A stretch of DNA of 64,000 nucleotides. Source: Microplitis mediator (Eukaryota > Arthropoda > Insecta > Hymenoptera > Braconidae). The notes below the pieces were generated by a model. That model was not told the origin of the DNA. It worked only from the letters and a program-made list of their open reading frames with translations, and ran no database searches. Both the position numbers and the translations under genes were made by a program. Positions within the stretch are counted from its first letter, which is position 1; the number at the start of each line of letters is the position of its first letter. Shown piece after piece: positions 1 through 10,750 of this stretch. The stretch lies in assembly GCF_029852145.1 (NCBI RefSeq), contig NC_079972.1:1202901-1266900 (forward strand). Direction: 5' to 3'.

Positions 1-130
1 AAGTTTCGATGCGGTGTAGGGGTGAAGTTTCGGTGGGGTCCAGAGGCGAAGCCCCGGTGGGGGTTGGGGGGCGAAGCCCCCCAATATTTGAAAATAAAAA
101 TGAGTATAACGATCGACCCTAAAAGCTATT
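1..130. repeat. GC-rich hairpin repeat (GGGGCGAAGCCCC), copy 1
   Basis: A GC-rich island in otherwise AT-rich DNA. Two hairpins with a GCGAAGC core lie side by side; the second (66-82) is a perfect six-G/six-C stem around CGAAG. The stretch from about 35 to 83 is nearly identical to 20337-20386, so this is a dispersed repeat. No ORF. Its class is unknown to me. Confidence 0.7.
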
Positions 131-598
131 CCTTCATCTTCCCGCTAATTTCAAACGCGAAGCAATCGTAATGTAGCCTGTTGTGACATTTCTTCTTTGA
201 GCTTAAAAACACATTTTAGGAAATAACGTCAAGTACGGTGGTGAAACTAATAACTTCCTGGTTTTCAAAAAATCTTCGATATTTCTAGCGGGAAGTTAAA
301 AATTTGAAAGTAATAATTTGCCAACAATTGCCTCCACTCTAATAATTGAAATTCCATCACACATATCTAAAAAAAATAGAGCATTTCTTCAAGAAATTCA
401 TGATGAAATTTAGAGTGAAAAAATGGAACAAATTACTGTAAATACTTTTTAGAAAATTTGAAAATTTTAACTTTTTAAACTTCATTATGAATTTCAACAC
501 AAATTACAACACACATTAACTGAAAAATTGTTCCATTTTTTCAATTCAAAATTCATCAAAAAATTCTTGAAGATATATAGTATATGAAATTAATTACC
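131..598. other. Non-coding: dispersed-repeat fragment and small foldback
   Basis: About 225-300 matches the GCGGGAAGTT end of a family seen elsewhere (49090-49173, 54540-54635, 56131-56225). Positions 388-572 form an imperfect inverted repeat: CTTCAAGAA and AAAAAATGGAAC on the left recur in reverse order and complement on the right. If the Merlin ORF to the right is spliced, this could be its intron. No coding signal seen. Confidence 0.5.
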
Positions 599-1219
599 TT
601 CGTCTTCCAAGCAATCATAAGCACGCCAGCAATCAGAGATGATAGTGGTATGTGGACGAATTTTATGCTTAATGATCTCTAAAAGTGTTTTTTGGGTGCG
701 GTCAGGAACAGCCTCCATAAACACTTTATTGGTTTCACGTTCAATTCCGCCAAATATCCACTTACCATCAATGACTCTTCCACGATTATATTTCCGCTTG
801 CCAAACTTAGCTTCATCTGTCACCACAATTTTTCCTCGACCTCTAATTTTTTCATCAGAATTTTCAATCACCCAATACTCCAATACTTCTCTGATGAAAG
901 AACTCCAATCGGAGTAAGTATTGGGTGATAAATCGAACTCGCGTATCAAAAACTCTTGATGAGAAGGATTCATCAATAAATATTCACCGACAAATAGGCA
1001 GCGCTTTTCAGGTGTCAAATGTGCTTTAGCAAACCAAGATCCAGATCGCAATGATCGTTTAAAATTGCAGCTTGTGACTACTTTTTTTTTATTCACAGTT
1101 TCAGTGGTTCGTCTCTGGCACCTCCGACGTAAATTGTCGAGGTCGAGATCACAAATTCGCCAAAAAGATGTGTATGTCACTTTTTTGGACAAGGCTGCAT
1201 GTCGAAATAAAAAATCCAC
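599..1219 (-). CDS. Merlin/ISXO2-like DDE transposase, 5' part (partial or decayed)
   Basis: Minus-strand ORF of about 207 residues resembling the ISXO2-like (IS1016/IS1595, eukaryotic Merlin) transposases, which cut and paste DNA elements through a DDE/N catalytic triad. Seen directly: the TDEAKFGKRKYNRGR block holding the first catalytic Asp, a GKWIFGGIER block, and ISDCWRAYDCL holding the second Asp. The N-terminal third is family-like but unremarkable. The third catalytic residue and its usual VNHS context are missing. The frame runs into a good splice donor (GAAG then GTAATT, donor at 592-597), and no downstream exon is visible before the window edge. It is therefore either the 5' exon of a spliced copy continuing beyond position 1 or a truncated relic. 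Terminal repeats were not identified. Confidence 0.8.
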
Positions 1220-1329
1220 TGTCTTCTCACGATCGTTAAAAATGGTTATAGCTTCAAATGATTTGACATTTAAACAAGTTATTGTTGTTGAAATTTTTTT
1301 AATTTTAATAATTTACAAAAAAAATTAAT

Positions 1330-1873
1330 TCAAACTATCAAAACCAAAATATTGATTTATTGATTGTTTAGTTGCCAAAATCACTATGAAATTTAATTTT
1401 TTCGAAGTAAACATTAAAATCATCGTGAAATCAGTCAAAAGTAGAGCAAATAAAAAAAAAAATTAATATGTCAATTATACAAATATTCATGACCAACTAT
1501 GTAATTTAACAAATAATTTAAAAAATGGAATGAAATCAAAAACGATAAAATGCTGTAAAAATTTGAAAAATTGAGTTATTGTAATATTTTTTTTTAATTA
1601 TTCTATTTTCTATGCGCAACAAGAAAAAAAATAGAAATTATAAAAAAAAAAGTTTTAATGCTCAAATAATCGATTGAAAATCAAAAATTTAATTTTTTGA
1701 CTTTTCAATCGCCAAAATCTTTATGAAATTGAATTTTTTGGGTATTGATTTAATTTTTTTCAAAAATCCGCCGAAGAGTAGAACAAAAAAGAAAAAAAAA
1801 ATTTGTGAAAAACTCTATTTTTCGATTTTTTATGGCCAAAAAACAGGGGAGCCCCACTTCTACATAATTACCC
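1330..1873. repeat. AT-rich imperfect tandem duplication
   Basis: Two similar blocks, around 1350-1430 and 1680-1760, each contain a GCCAAAATC-nnTATGAAATT motif followed by a run of T. No ORF or structural RNA seen; probably decayed repeat DNA. Confidence 0.4.
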
Positions 1874-2461
1874 TTACATTTAACTTACGTTAACTTATAG
1901 AACTTACATAAGCTTAATGAACTTACATCTAACTTAAATAACTAATTGGGCTTGATTATAACTTGAATCGACTTAAATAAAAATTCTGACTTAATTATCA
2001 CCTACCTGGAATAAAATTAACCCAAAGTAAACTTGAATGTACTTCCAAGTCGAAATTTGAATCGTAAGTTGAAAGTATTGGACGTTGAAATCGTCATCTA
2101 GATATTCAATGTTGAAAAAGATGGACAAAATCAATTCCCTTCGGCCTTTCCGTAGGGGATTTTAGTGGGTTGAACGATGAAAATATTCCCGTTTTTGCAT
2201 TATCCGGCTTACAGACTTGAACTTTGGCACAAATATTCCCAACAATCTCGCAAATCCCCCACCATCGACGTTTTTGAAAAAAATACCGATCACTTTGAGT
2301 TAATTTTATTCCAGGTAAGTTATGATTAAGTCAGGATTTTTATTTGAGTCGACTCAAGTTATAATCAAGCCTAACAAGTTATTTAAGTTAGATGTAAGTT
2401 CATTAAGCTTATGTAAGTTCAATGTAAGTTCTAAAAGTTAACGTAAGTTAAATGTAAGTTC
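1874..2461. mobile_element. Foldback element rich in AACTTA/TAAGTT
   Basis: About 190 bases on the left (motifs TTACATTTAACTTACG, AACTTGAATCGACTT, ACCTGGAATAAAATTAA) return as an inverted copy at about 2290-2461. A spacer of about 230 bases separates the arms. It has no coding capacity. It looks like a non-autonomous inverted-repeat element; the family was not identified. Confidence 0.65.
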
Positions 2462-2673
2462 AATATTTCGACTCGGGTAGTTTTAAACATATTGTCAGCG
2501 AAAAATTGAAAAAACCCAGTCTTTAATGTTTTTCTCGGATATTCCATATATTATTGCTCTGACCTGAGTCAAAACTCATTCAAAACTCATTCTTGATTTT
2601 GATCACTGACATTGATTTCTGCCTCAACACCTTTATTTTAGAGAACATAATCGAGAATAAAAAGTTAAAAGCC

Positions 2674-3471
2674 CCCGGGAAAAAATGATCAGACCTGATC
2701 AGACATGAACAGGCATGAGTCTTCAGGCCTGATCAGACATGAAAAATGACCATGCCTGACCAGGCCTGATCAGTCGTGTTCAGGTCTGATCAGGTATGTT
2801 CATGTCTGTTCATGCCCATCCGGGTAAAAAAATTATATATAAAAAATGGCCCTATATAATTATATATAATTATGTATAACTATATTCAATTATACATGTA
2901 TATAATTATTGCTATAAAAATAAAAAAAATAAAAAATTCGGGCATGTGCAGGATTTGAACCGTGGACCTTGCGCTCAAAAGTGTAACTCGCTACCCACTG
3001 ACCTAAGAGATTTAGTTGAAAAGTAAGTTTCGTATGAACTTCAAGTAATAAAAATCTTATACGTGATAGATTCTTGGTCAACAAAATTTTAGATCTATGA
3101 GCAGACATGAACAGCCATGAACAGACATGAACATATATGACCAGGCATGAACAGGTATGATCAGGCCTGAGCGTATTTAACGCTTCAGACATGAACAGGC
3201 ATGAACAGACATGACCAGGCATGGACAGGTATGATCAGGCATGAGCGTATTTAACGCTTCAGACATGAACAGGCATGGACAGGTATGAACAGGCCTGAGT
3301 GTATTCAACGCTTCAGACATGAACAAACATGAACAGACATGGACAGGGATGATCAGGCCTGATCATGTCTAATTTCAGGCCTAATCATACATGAACAGGC
3401 ATGATCAGGTCTAATTTCAGGCCTGATCATACATGGAAAGGCATGGTCAGGTCTGATCATTTTTTCCCGGG
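2674..3471. mobile_element. CCCGGG-ended inverted-block element E1
   Basis: Begins CCCGGGAAAAAATGATCAG and ends with its reverse complement. The outer parts are variable short repeats of GAACAGGCATGATCAG type, inverted on the two sides. The unique core (about 2820-3060) contains a tRNA-like sequence. Against the uninterrupted host repeat, the flanks read AAAAGCC-element-CCGCTTC, which suggests a 2-bp CC target duplication. No ORF. Superfamily not recognised. Confidence 0.75.
2940..3016 (-). ncRNA. tRNA-like sequence in the E1 core
   Basis: On the minus strand there is an A-box-like TAGGTCAGTGGGT (2993-3005) and a B-box-like GGTTCAAATCC (2951-2961), at tRNA-like spacing. I could not draw a full cloverleaf with a normal anticodon arm. 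More likely a tRNA-derived Pol III core than a functional tRNA. Confidence 0.5.
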
Positions 3472-3695
3472 CCGCTTCTTCATTAATGATTTTTGATTCT
3501 TAACTTTTCAAACTCTAGCATAAAACGTAACTTGTTAGAGCTTGAAAAGCTCATAAAAAATAATCCTATGTAATAGCATTTTCGAGCTCAAAGAACTCGA
3601 AAATATATTCACACTGATGTTTTCAAGCTCCTTGAGCTCGAAAACAGCGGGAAGTTTTGGGGCTGGCCTGCAGGGCCAACAGACGCCCAGATTTT

Positions 3696-5225
3696 TTCTT
3701 TTGTTTTGAACTACGAATTTATCCACAAGCGCTTAAAAAAAAATGTTGCTCTGAAATGACGCACCCTAATATACATACATTATATTGTATTAAGAATAGT
3801 ACCATAATGATGCAATCATCGGAAATCATTAAAGCCACATTTGTTTAAAACGCTTTAAAGAAATACAAAATGATGCAAGAATGAACTGATTGCTTTTAAT
3901 TATTAAGTTATATAATTTTTTATTATTCCATCGAATAAAATTGTTAAGAATCACAGAAGGTGACTAAATAAACTATATTTATAAAAAGTCATTTATACAA
4001 AAAAAAAAGAAATAATAATTTTCCATGACAAAAGTTAATAAAGGCAAAATAATTTAAGAGATAACAATCACTTTATTATAAATGATTTAGTCAGCTCATA
4101 TTATGTAATTATGTAACTATTTTAATAACCTTCTCTGCATTTGATGACACTTTTGTATTGAAAGATAACTATAAATGCATGTATGTTTGTTGAGTAACTT
4201 TAATATCATAATTATTAAGATTACGTAGTAAAATAAATGATGCTCTGCTCAGGATTTTGTCTTTTTTTTGTTCTGTCTAAATAAATATTTAAGTTTTTAA
4301 CAGAAGTATATATATCGCATACGCAAACAAAAATTTTACATGATCCTTTATAATAATCTAAAGAAACACAGCAAAAAATATTATGTTAAACTCAACATAA
4401 TCTGTGTGTTAAACATAGTTCACACAATATTCGTGTTATTTTTTAACACAGATTATTTGTGTTAAAATTCCAGTACGAAATTCAGATAGTACGAGAATTA
4501 AATTCAGCACTTTTTAAATATTAGTGGCAATACAAAAATATTGGTCTATCAGTTGACCCTGCGGGCCAGCCCCAAAACTTCCCGCTGTTTTCAAGCTCCT
4601 TGCGCTCGAAAAATTGTTGTGAACACATTTTTAAGCTCTTTAAGCTCAAAAATACCCTCGTATGCTGTTCTTTTCAAAAAAAAAAACGTTTTTTACCATG
4701 TTTTCTCGAACGATATCTCTCAAACGAATTGACCGATTGATACGGTCGTGGTAGCAATCGACGCGTTTCATCAGATTCTAAAGCTGATCAATTTTGAAAT
4801 TGATTTATCGAGTCGTTTTTAAATTTCGACTCGGGGGTATTCATTATTTTTCTTTTTTCAAATAATCTCATTTGAATAGTTGGAAATACTGTTGTGGCAT
4901 GAGAATCTTACAGCTCTAACCAGTAATATTCATTTTTTTAATTTATTTGATATATGCTTTTCAGGGTAATTTTTCTCGATAAATAATTATCATAGAATTG
5001 AAAAAATTATTAAACAAATTACATTTGGTTATTTTTCAATGTTTACTTTATAAATATACTATTTTTTTTTTAATATCAAATAATAATGTCAAACATCAGA
5101 TACTTAATGTATGACAACATTTTATTTTAGAAATGTATAAGACTTCAGTACAAAAATCTTCAAACCAATACAAAACAAACTTGAAGAGCTTGCGGTAAGA
5201 TTTTAGTGTCATAATTTTCATAGCT
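3696..5225. other. No gene; small repeat fragments
   Basis: Mostly unremarkable AT-rich DNA. About 4375-4485 is a small inverted repeat built on GTTAAA/TTTAAC and AACACAGATTAT. About 4545-4830 is another fragment of the GCGGGCCAGCCCC family, including its GACCGATTGATA segment. Short ORFs here are not credible as genes. Confidence 0.5.
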
Positions 5226-5990
5226 TGCATTGCGACGTATCCCAGAGAGGAAAGTACGACGGGCCCAGGCTTGGCGCAGCCTTGGCTCAAGCTTGTAAGC
5301 CAGCCTTGGTAGGACTTTGGAATGATAACATTGGGCCAGACCTGGTTTCTAGACCTGGCCTATGCTTGGTTGCCAGTCTTGGCCCTGACTTTTTTGCCAG
5401 ACCTTGCCCATGCCTCGAGGAAACGAATAAATTTAATTTTAAAAAAATTTTATTATTATTAACCTCGTAGAATTTATGATCATTAACGTTTAAACTATCT
5501 AAAGAAGGTAAATGATGTGAAAAAAACTCGGTGAAAATTCTGCTGGGCTCCGGGCGCGAACTGCCGTCCTCCTGATTGCTGGGTCCGAACGATAGCTACT
5601 GCACGAACCTACTAACGTTGAACTGGTACATTTATATAATCTACTTATTAAACCATAGGTATAGCCAAACTTGGGTAATTCTACCTTGGCCCAAGTCTGG
5701 GTTGCCATTGGACGGCCAAGGCAGGGGCACCCAGTCTTGGCCTAAGCCTGGGTAGTCATTGAATGGCCAAGACTAGGTTACCCAATCTTGGCCCAACCTT
5801 GGCTAGCCATTGAATGGCCAAGACAGGGGAACCCAGCCTTGGCCCAAGTCTGGGTAATCATTGTAACGGCCAAGACTGAGTACCCAATCTTGAGCCAAGC
5901 ATGGGCCAATATAGATGTGCCAAAGCTAGGTTCCCCAGTGCTGGGCCAAGTAGGGCTCTGTCGTTCGACTCTGGCGGCTCCTGCATGGGA
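5226..5990. repeat. TTGGCC inverted-block element with tRNA-like core
   Basis: Two GC-richer blocks of degenerate roughly 30-bp repeats (CTTGGCCCAAGCCTGGG with GCCATTGAATGGCCAAG) flank an AT-rich core at about 5420-5640. The left block is short and the right block long. A related element lies at 18600-19290. ORFs running through the blocks are repeat translations and are not reported as genes. Confidence 0.65.
5545..5615 (-). ncRNA. tRNA-like sequence in TTGGCC element
   Basis: The minus strand shows TAGGTTCGTGCAGTAGC (5595-5611, A-box-like) and AGTTCGCGCCC (5552-5562, B-box-like with a G at the usual A). GC content is well above the surroundings. Degenerate; a function as tRNA is unlikely. 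Confidence 0.4.
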
Positions 5991-6633
5991 TGTCGTTAAT
6001 TAATGGCGAGTAAGATGTCATACGATTCAATTCCTAGAAATTTACATGACTATTCCCAATGATTAAAGCATTCAAACAAACGATAAGCAAAAGCCACATA
6101 CTTTTGTTTTGCTGAACTAACAAATATTTAAAATAATTTTATAACAGGAAAATGAACATCGATTAAAATAAAATTTTATAAAATCATTATTTATGAAAAA
6201 ACAAATTGAGTAATACAAATTTTACATTATAAATTGTAAAACTTCGTGATTGCTAAACCATCAAATGTACTTAATGCACATACTTTAAAAATTACAGTGT
6301 GAAATGTAATAATTCCCTTTTATCCATTATAATCTATAATTGATAGCTCACACTTTAAATTTCACTCTATAACTTAGTAAATAATATAATTCGACATTTT
6401 AATCGTGACATTTCTGGCAAATGGTAATTTTTACACTTTTAAAGACGAATACATGATTTTCAACGCAAGAAATATTCATTTATCGAAGAACAATAATATA
6501 TTTACATTTTATTGTATTCGATTTACATTTAAAAAATGTACAATATACCTGCTTCAATTGCAAAAAAATTTGTACTGTGTAGAATGTAAAAATTCAAGTT
6601 TGCAATTTAATTTTTATAGTTTTGAGATCGAAG
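5991..6633. other. AT-rich, nothing recognised
   Basis: No supported gene, RNA or clear terminal repeat. Several TACATT/AATGTA stretches hint at an old palindromic repeat into which the next element inserted. Confidence 0.4.
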
Positions 6634-7531
6634 CCCGCATGAAAAAACTTTATATGTGAAAACATATATGATAGAATATATGAATATTATAATGTGATAT
6701 ATTGTACAATATATAAAATAATATTTATATTTTTGCCGTATTAATATATGATAATATATTGAAAAAAAATATATTGCTAGAATATATTATCAATATATTT
6801 ATCAATATATGACTTTTTATGTATGTTTTACATATATATTTTAATATATCTTTTTTATATTGATATATTATATTGAAGGTCGTATATTAATTAATATATA
6901 GAATTTTTTATATTTTTTATATATGTTTTCCAATATATTGCAAAATATATGGTTTCCAATATATTGTAAAATATATGGCACTTTTTTTACTTTTCTTAGG
7001 TTATTGCCAGTAAATATAAGGTCAATGAACAGAAGGAGAAAAAATAATAAATTTGACTTTTTTTATGGGATTGTGTAGAAATTGAAAAAGTATATTAAAA
7101 AATAAAATTTTCAATATATTGCGAAAAATATAAGTTTTGATGTACTGGAAAAATATAATTTCAATATACCGCGAACCATATATTTAATCATATAAATTCT
7201 TTCATATACAATCAATTATATAGAGACCATATTCCACTAATTATATGAGTCAAAATATATGGCTATATATTTCAAGTTTATTATATTATACTTATAAATT
7301 ATATGTATATTATCCATATATGATAAGAATATATTGAGCATTATATGAAATAATATATATAGAAAAATACAAAACATTATATACAAGTAAATATATTATG
7401 ATAAATATATAATCCAATATATGTAAAAAACATATATTTTTCAATATAGACATGTTTGCCGCTATATATTTATCACATATTCACCATATATTTTGTTATA
7501 TACTTTTAACAATATATAGTTTCCATGCGGG
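6634..7531. mobile_element. CCCGCATG-ended AT-satellite element
   Basis: Bounded by CCCGCATGAAAAAACT on the left and the inverted AGTTTCCATGCGGG on the right. The interior is nearly all permutations of AATATAT/CAATATATTG. It has the same design as the CCCGGG elements (short GC terminus, simple-motif interior), but I see no tRNA-like core. No ORF. Confidence 0.6.
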
Positions 7532-8642
7532 AGAGCTTGTTTTTACATTTGGTACTGTAATTATTCCTGTTTTCTTTTTTCTGTGTATATTGCGAAAAGA
7601 GAAATTATTTTATACTTTTTAGTTTGTTTTAAAAACATGGTATATTAAAATTTTTTTTTTATTTCGATAATTATTCTCTGCTTTTTGGTATTGTGTGCGT
7701 GTAAAATTTTGAAATCGATTTTAAAGACCTGGATAAGATAATTACAGAGACAAGCGACAAATTTCAGGTTTCTTCCAGTTTCTTATCACTTGATCAATTC
7801 TGAAATAGAAAATTGCTACATCTACACGGAGATAATTAAGTAATCGTGTTTATTATGCTAAATTTTCAGTTCCAATCATCTAGAATTATAGGAACGTTTT
7901 TCAGTGCAAAAATAGTTAGTGTTATAACTTTTTTTTTTAGAATCAATAATATCAGGCTGGTAACAGTAACTATCAGGATGATAATAGACGTAGAGAACAG
8001 ATTAAATTTTATCCAAGAAAATTAAATTTTTTAATCTGTTGCTTTGTCAAAATTACAATGCACCTTGTAAATTCTGTTCCGATGTATTTAAAAAATTTCT
8101 ACGTTATCGGTAATTTGTACAATAATTCCATAATGTCCTTATGTTACTATGACTATAGTAATTTTTCTATAAATTTTTTATGTGAAAAATACTATAAAAT
8201 TCTCTGCGTGTATTTACAAACGAGGATGGTAATTAATATTATTGAATGCTATGAAAAAATGTTTTATTTACCTTAGATGGTAACTATTGTAATTTCTGAT
8301 AGATATAACTATTTAGATTAATAATAATAATTAACTCTAGTTCCCGGGAAAAAATGATTTTGCCTAATCATATATGATCATGCATAATTGTCTATATATG
8401 ATCAGATCCAAAAATTGGCCAGGTCTGATCATACATAACTTGATCTGTTTATACATGATCATATATGATTATATATAATCATGCATGAACGAATAGTCAT
8501 TTTTAGAGTCTCATTTAGAATATCTGTAAATTATTAATTAAGTAGTTTAATTAGGATTTATTGTCTTCATCAATATCAATGTCGGTTAAAATTAAATAAA
8601 AAAAAAAAAAAAAATTATTAACCATCGACAATTATTTTACTA

Positions 8643-8712
8643 CGAGGTCACCCATCCAATTAATTTCCAACGCCGATGCTGCTTAACTTTGGTTATCGAT
8701 GGTTTGTAGTCT
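8643..8712 (-). rRNA. 5S rRNA-derived segment (pseudogene-like)
   Basis: Read on the minus strand, it contains AAAGTTAAGCAGCATCGG followed by TTGGATGGGTGACC. These match, in order and spacing, the internal control region (A box to C box) of eukaryotic 5S rRNA. The 5' and 3' ends of a 120-nt 5S gene are missing or unrecognisable, and several conserved positions differ, so this is not a functional rRNA. It sits in the E2 core exactly where other elements carry tRNA-like sequence, suggesting a Pol III promoter-bearing core. Confidence 0.6.
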
Positions 8713-8910
8713 GATCCTCTAGTCTGTTATGCACTTACAATTAAGAAACGTTTATGGCATTACTTAACTCAAATAATCAAATTGATACTTTATACTTTTA
8801 AATTACTGCCGAAACCTTTGAACATTTTTTAAGTATTGGGAATTTAAGTTTGATTGATAGTTGACAGAATAAAAATTTAATAACATTGATATTAAAAAAT
8901 TGTCATATTA

Positions 8911-8914
<4 letters not shown>

Positions 8915-8982
<68 letters not shown>
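8915..8982. repeat. (AT)n microsatellite
   Basis: Thirty-four uninterrupted AT units inside element E2. Confidence 0.95.
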
Positions 8983-8985
<3 letters not shown>

Positions 8986-9890
8986 AATATTTATAGATTT
9001 CATATCAATGAAATCTGATCAGATTTAATCATAGACATATAAAACTACATATAGGTTTATATCAGTCACGTCTGATCAGATCTAATTATATATAGGCCTA
9101 TATCTAATTATATATGGGTTTTTATCAATCATGTCTGATCAGATCTAATCATGTATAGACTTATATATGATCATATATGGGGTTATAACAGCTAGGTATA
9201 ATTATATCTAATTATATATAGACTTATAGATGATCAGATCTGATCATATATAGACTCATATATGGTTATATATGGAGTTATAACAGCCAGGTATGATTAT
9301 ATCTAATTATATATAGACTCATATATGATCAGACCTGATCATACATAGACTTGTACATGATTATATATGGGGTCATAACAGCCAGGTATGATCAGATCTA
9401 ACTATATATAGACTTATATATAAATAGATCTGATCATATATAGACTTATGTATGATTATATATGGGGTCATAACTGCCAGGTATGATCATATCTAATTAT
9501 ACATAGACTTATATATAATCAGATCTGATCAGATCTAATTATATATAGACTTATATATGGGCTTATAACAGCCAGGTATGATCAGATCTAATTATGTATG
9601 GGGTCATATATAATTATATATAATTATATATGACCCCATATATAATCATGCATGATTATACATAACTTCATATATGATTATATATAATCATATATGATTA
9701 GGCAAAATCATTTTTTCCCGGGTTACCATACAGGATCGTAACAATTATCATAAATATGGTGAATATGTTACAATCTAGATGATTTAAACAATCATCTAGA
9801 TAGTATTCACTACTATCGGATTGATGGTAAAAAATTTTACCATAACTAGATAGTTATCTCTATTATTGAATTTTCTCACTGTTCTTACCA

Positions 9891-10750
9891 ATATATCAAA
9901 CTCATTTTTTATAAGATTTATACTTAAGAATATTAAAACAAATCAAAACCAGATTCACTTTAGTTAAAAATAAAAAATTAATGTCTCTATATTCATAGTG
10001 CTGGAGGTCCTAGTTGTCGAATTCTTTCCTCCTCCTTCATTGCATTTTCATTACACGGTGTTTGTTTATCTGTCATCCGGTTGTGGTCTATATTCGACAA
10101 TGTATTTATCCAGAAATCAGTTTTAAATTAATGATAACAAATTTGTACTGAACAGATAAACAAACGAATATGAATTTTTTCTTCATTTGTTTTTGTTTCT
10201 TTCATTTTTTTTCCTCTTCTACTGCTTCTCCTTCTTACTTTTTTTTTTTTTTTAGTTCTTTGCATTGTCATCTAATTCTGAGCTTTGTTCCGAATTTCAA
10301 ATCTCTAGCTCATCGGGTCGTTACTTTAAAATTAATTACAAAGTTCCATCCGAACAGACGTACATGAAAGCGAGTTAATAAAAACGTGGTAATAAAATAA
10401 TATTTTACATGATTATTTGATACAAAGAAAAAAAAATGTAATAGCTTTTATCATGAAACAAAAGTCATTAACATTCTTCGACTGACACTCGATTTTTGAA
10501 AAAGTTTAACGAAAAAAATTTAAAACAATGCTCAGTTATATTTACAAAAGTGATTTTGGAATGTTTAAAAAGCATTTAGAAAAAAAAATTTTTTTTTATA
10601 AAATTTCAGGGGTAGGTACCCCGTTTTGCCTGCCGTACCCCATTTTGTCTGGCCCTCCCCTAAATGGTAAATTTAATATATTAATAATTAAAATTTTTAA
10701 ATTAAATTGGCATTCATAAAATATCGATTTCACTTTTATTTTTATAATAT
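9891..10750. other. No gene recognised
   Basis: AT-rich sequence with pyrimidine runs around 10170-10260. ORFs across these runs are low-complexity (Phe/Ser) and not credible. No terminal repeats identified. Confidence 0.4.

Larger units (their letters stand above)
2465..3695 (-). mobile_element. Dispersed GCGGGCCAGCCCC-family repeat, interrupted
   Basis: The flanks of the CCCGGG element at 2674-3471 match one continuous repeat also present at 47920-49173 and, in part, at 15720-16440 and 58100-58235. Landmarks are a GACTCGGG end, the AATCATTAATGAA block, the GAGCTCGAAAA block and the CTGGCCTGCAGGGCC end. It is in the opposite orientation to the 47.9-kb copy. No ORF. Comparison with the uninterrupted copy shows that the CCCGGG element inserted into it. 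Confidence 0.6.
8343..9722. mobile_element. CCCGGG-ended inverted-block element E2
   Basis: Starts CCCGGGAAAAAATGATTTTG and ends with the exact inverted form. The flanking blocks are TATATGATCA-type short repeats, inverted across the element. The core holds a 5S rRNA-like segment and an AT microsatellite. The empty site (23510-23520) reads CTAGTTAACATAC, and the filled site gives CTAGTT-element-TTACCATAC, again a 2-bp duplication (TT). No ORF. Confidence 0.75.
7825..9890. mobile_element. MITE with CATCTAGA arms, split by element E2
   Basis: The sequence at 7825-8342 continues at 9723-9890 when E2 is removed. A second copy at 21510-21790 plus 23455-23668 shows the continuous junction AACTCTAGTTAACATACAGG. 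Motifs are ACACGGAGA at the left, ATCTAGA palindromes, and GGTAAAAAATTTTACC near the right end. No coding sequence. Confidence 0.6.
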
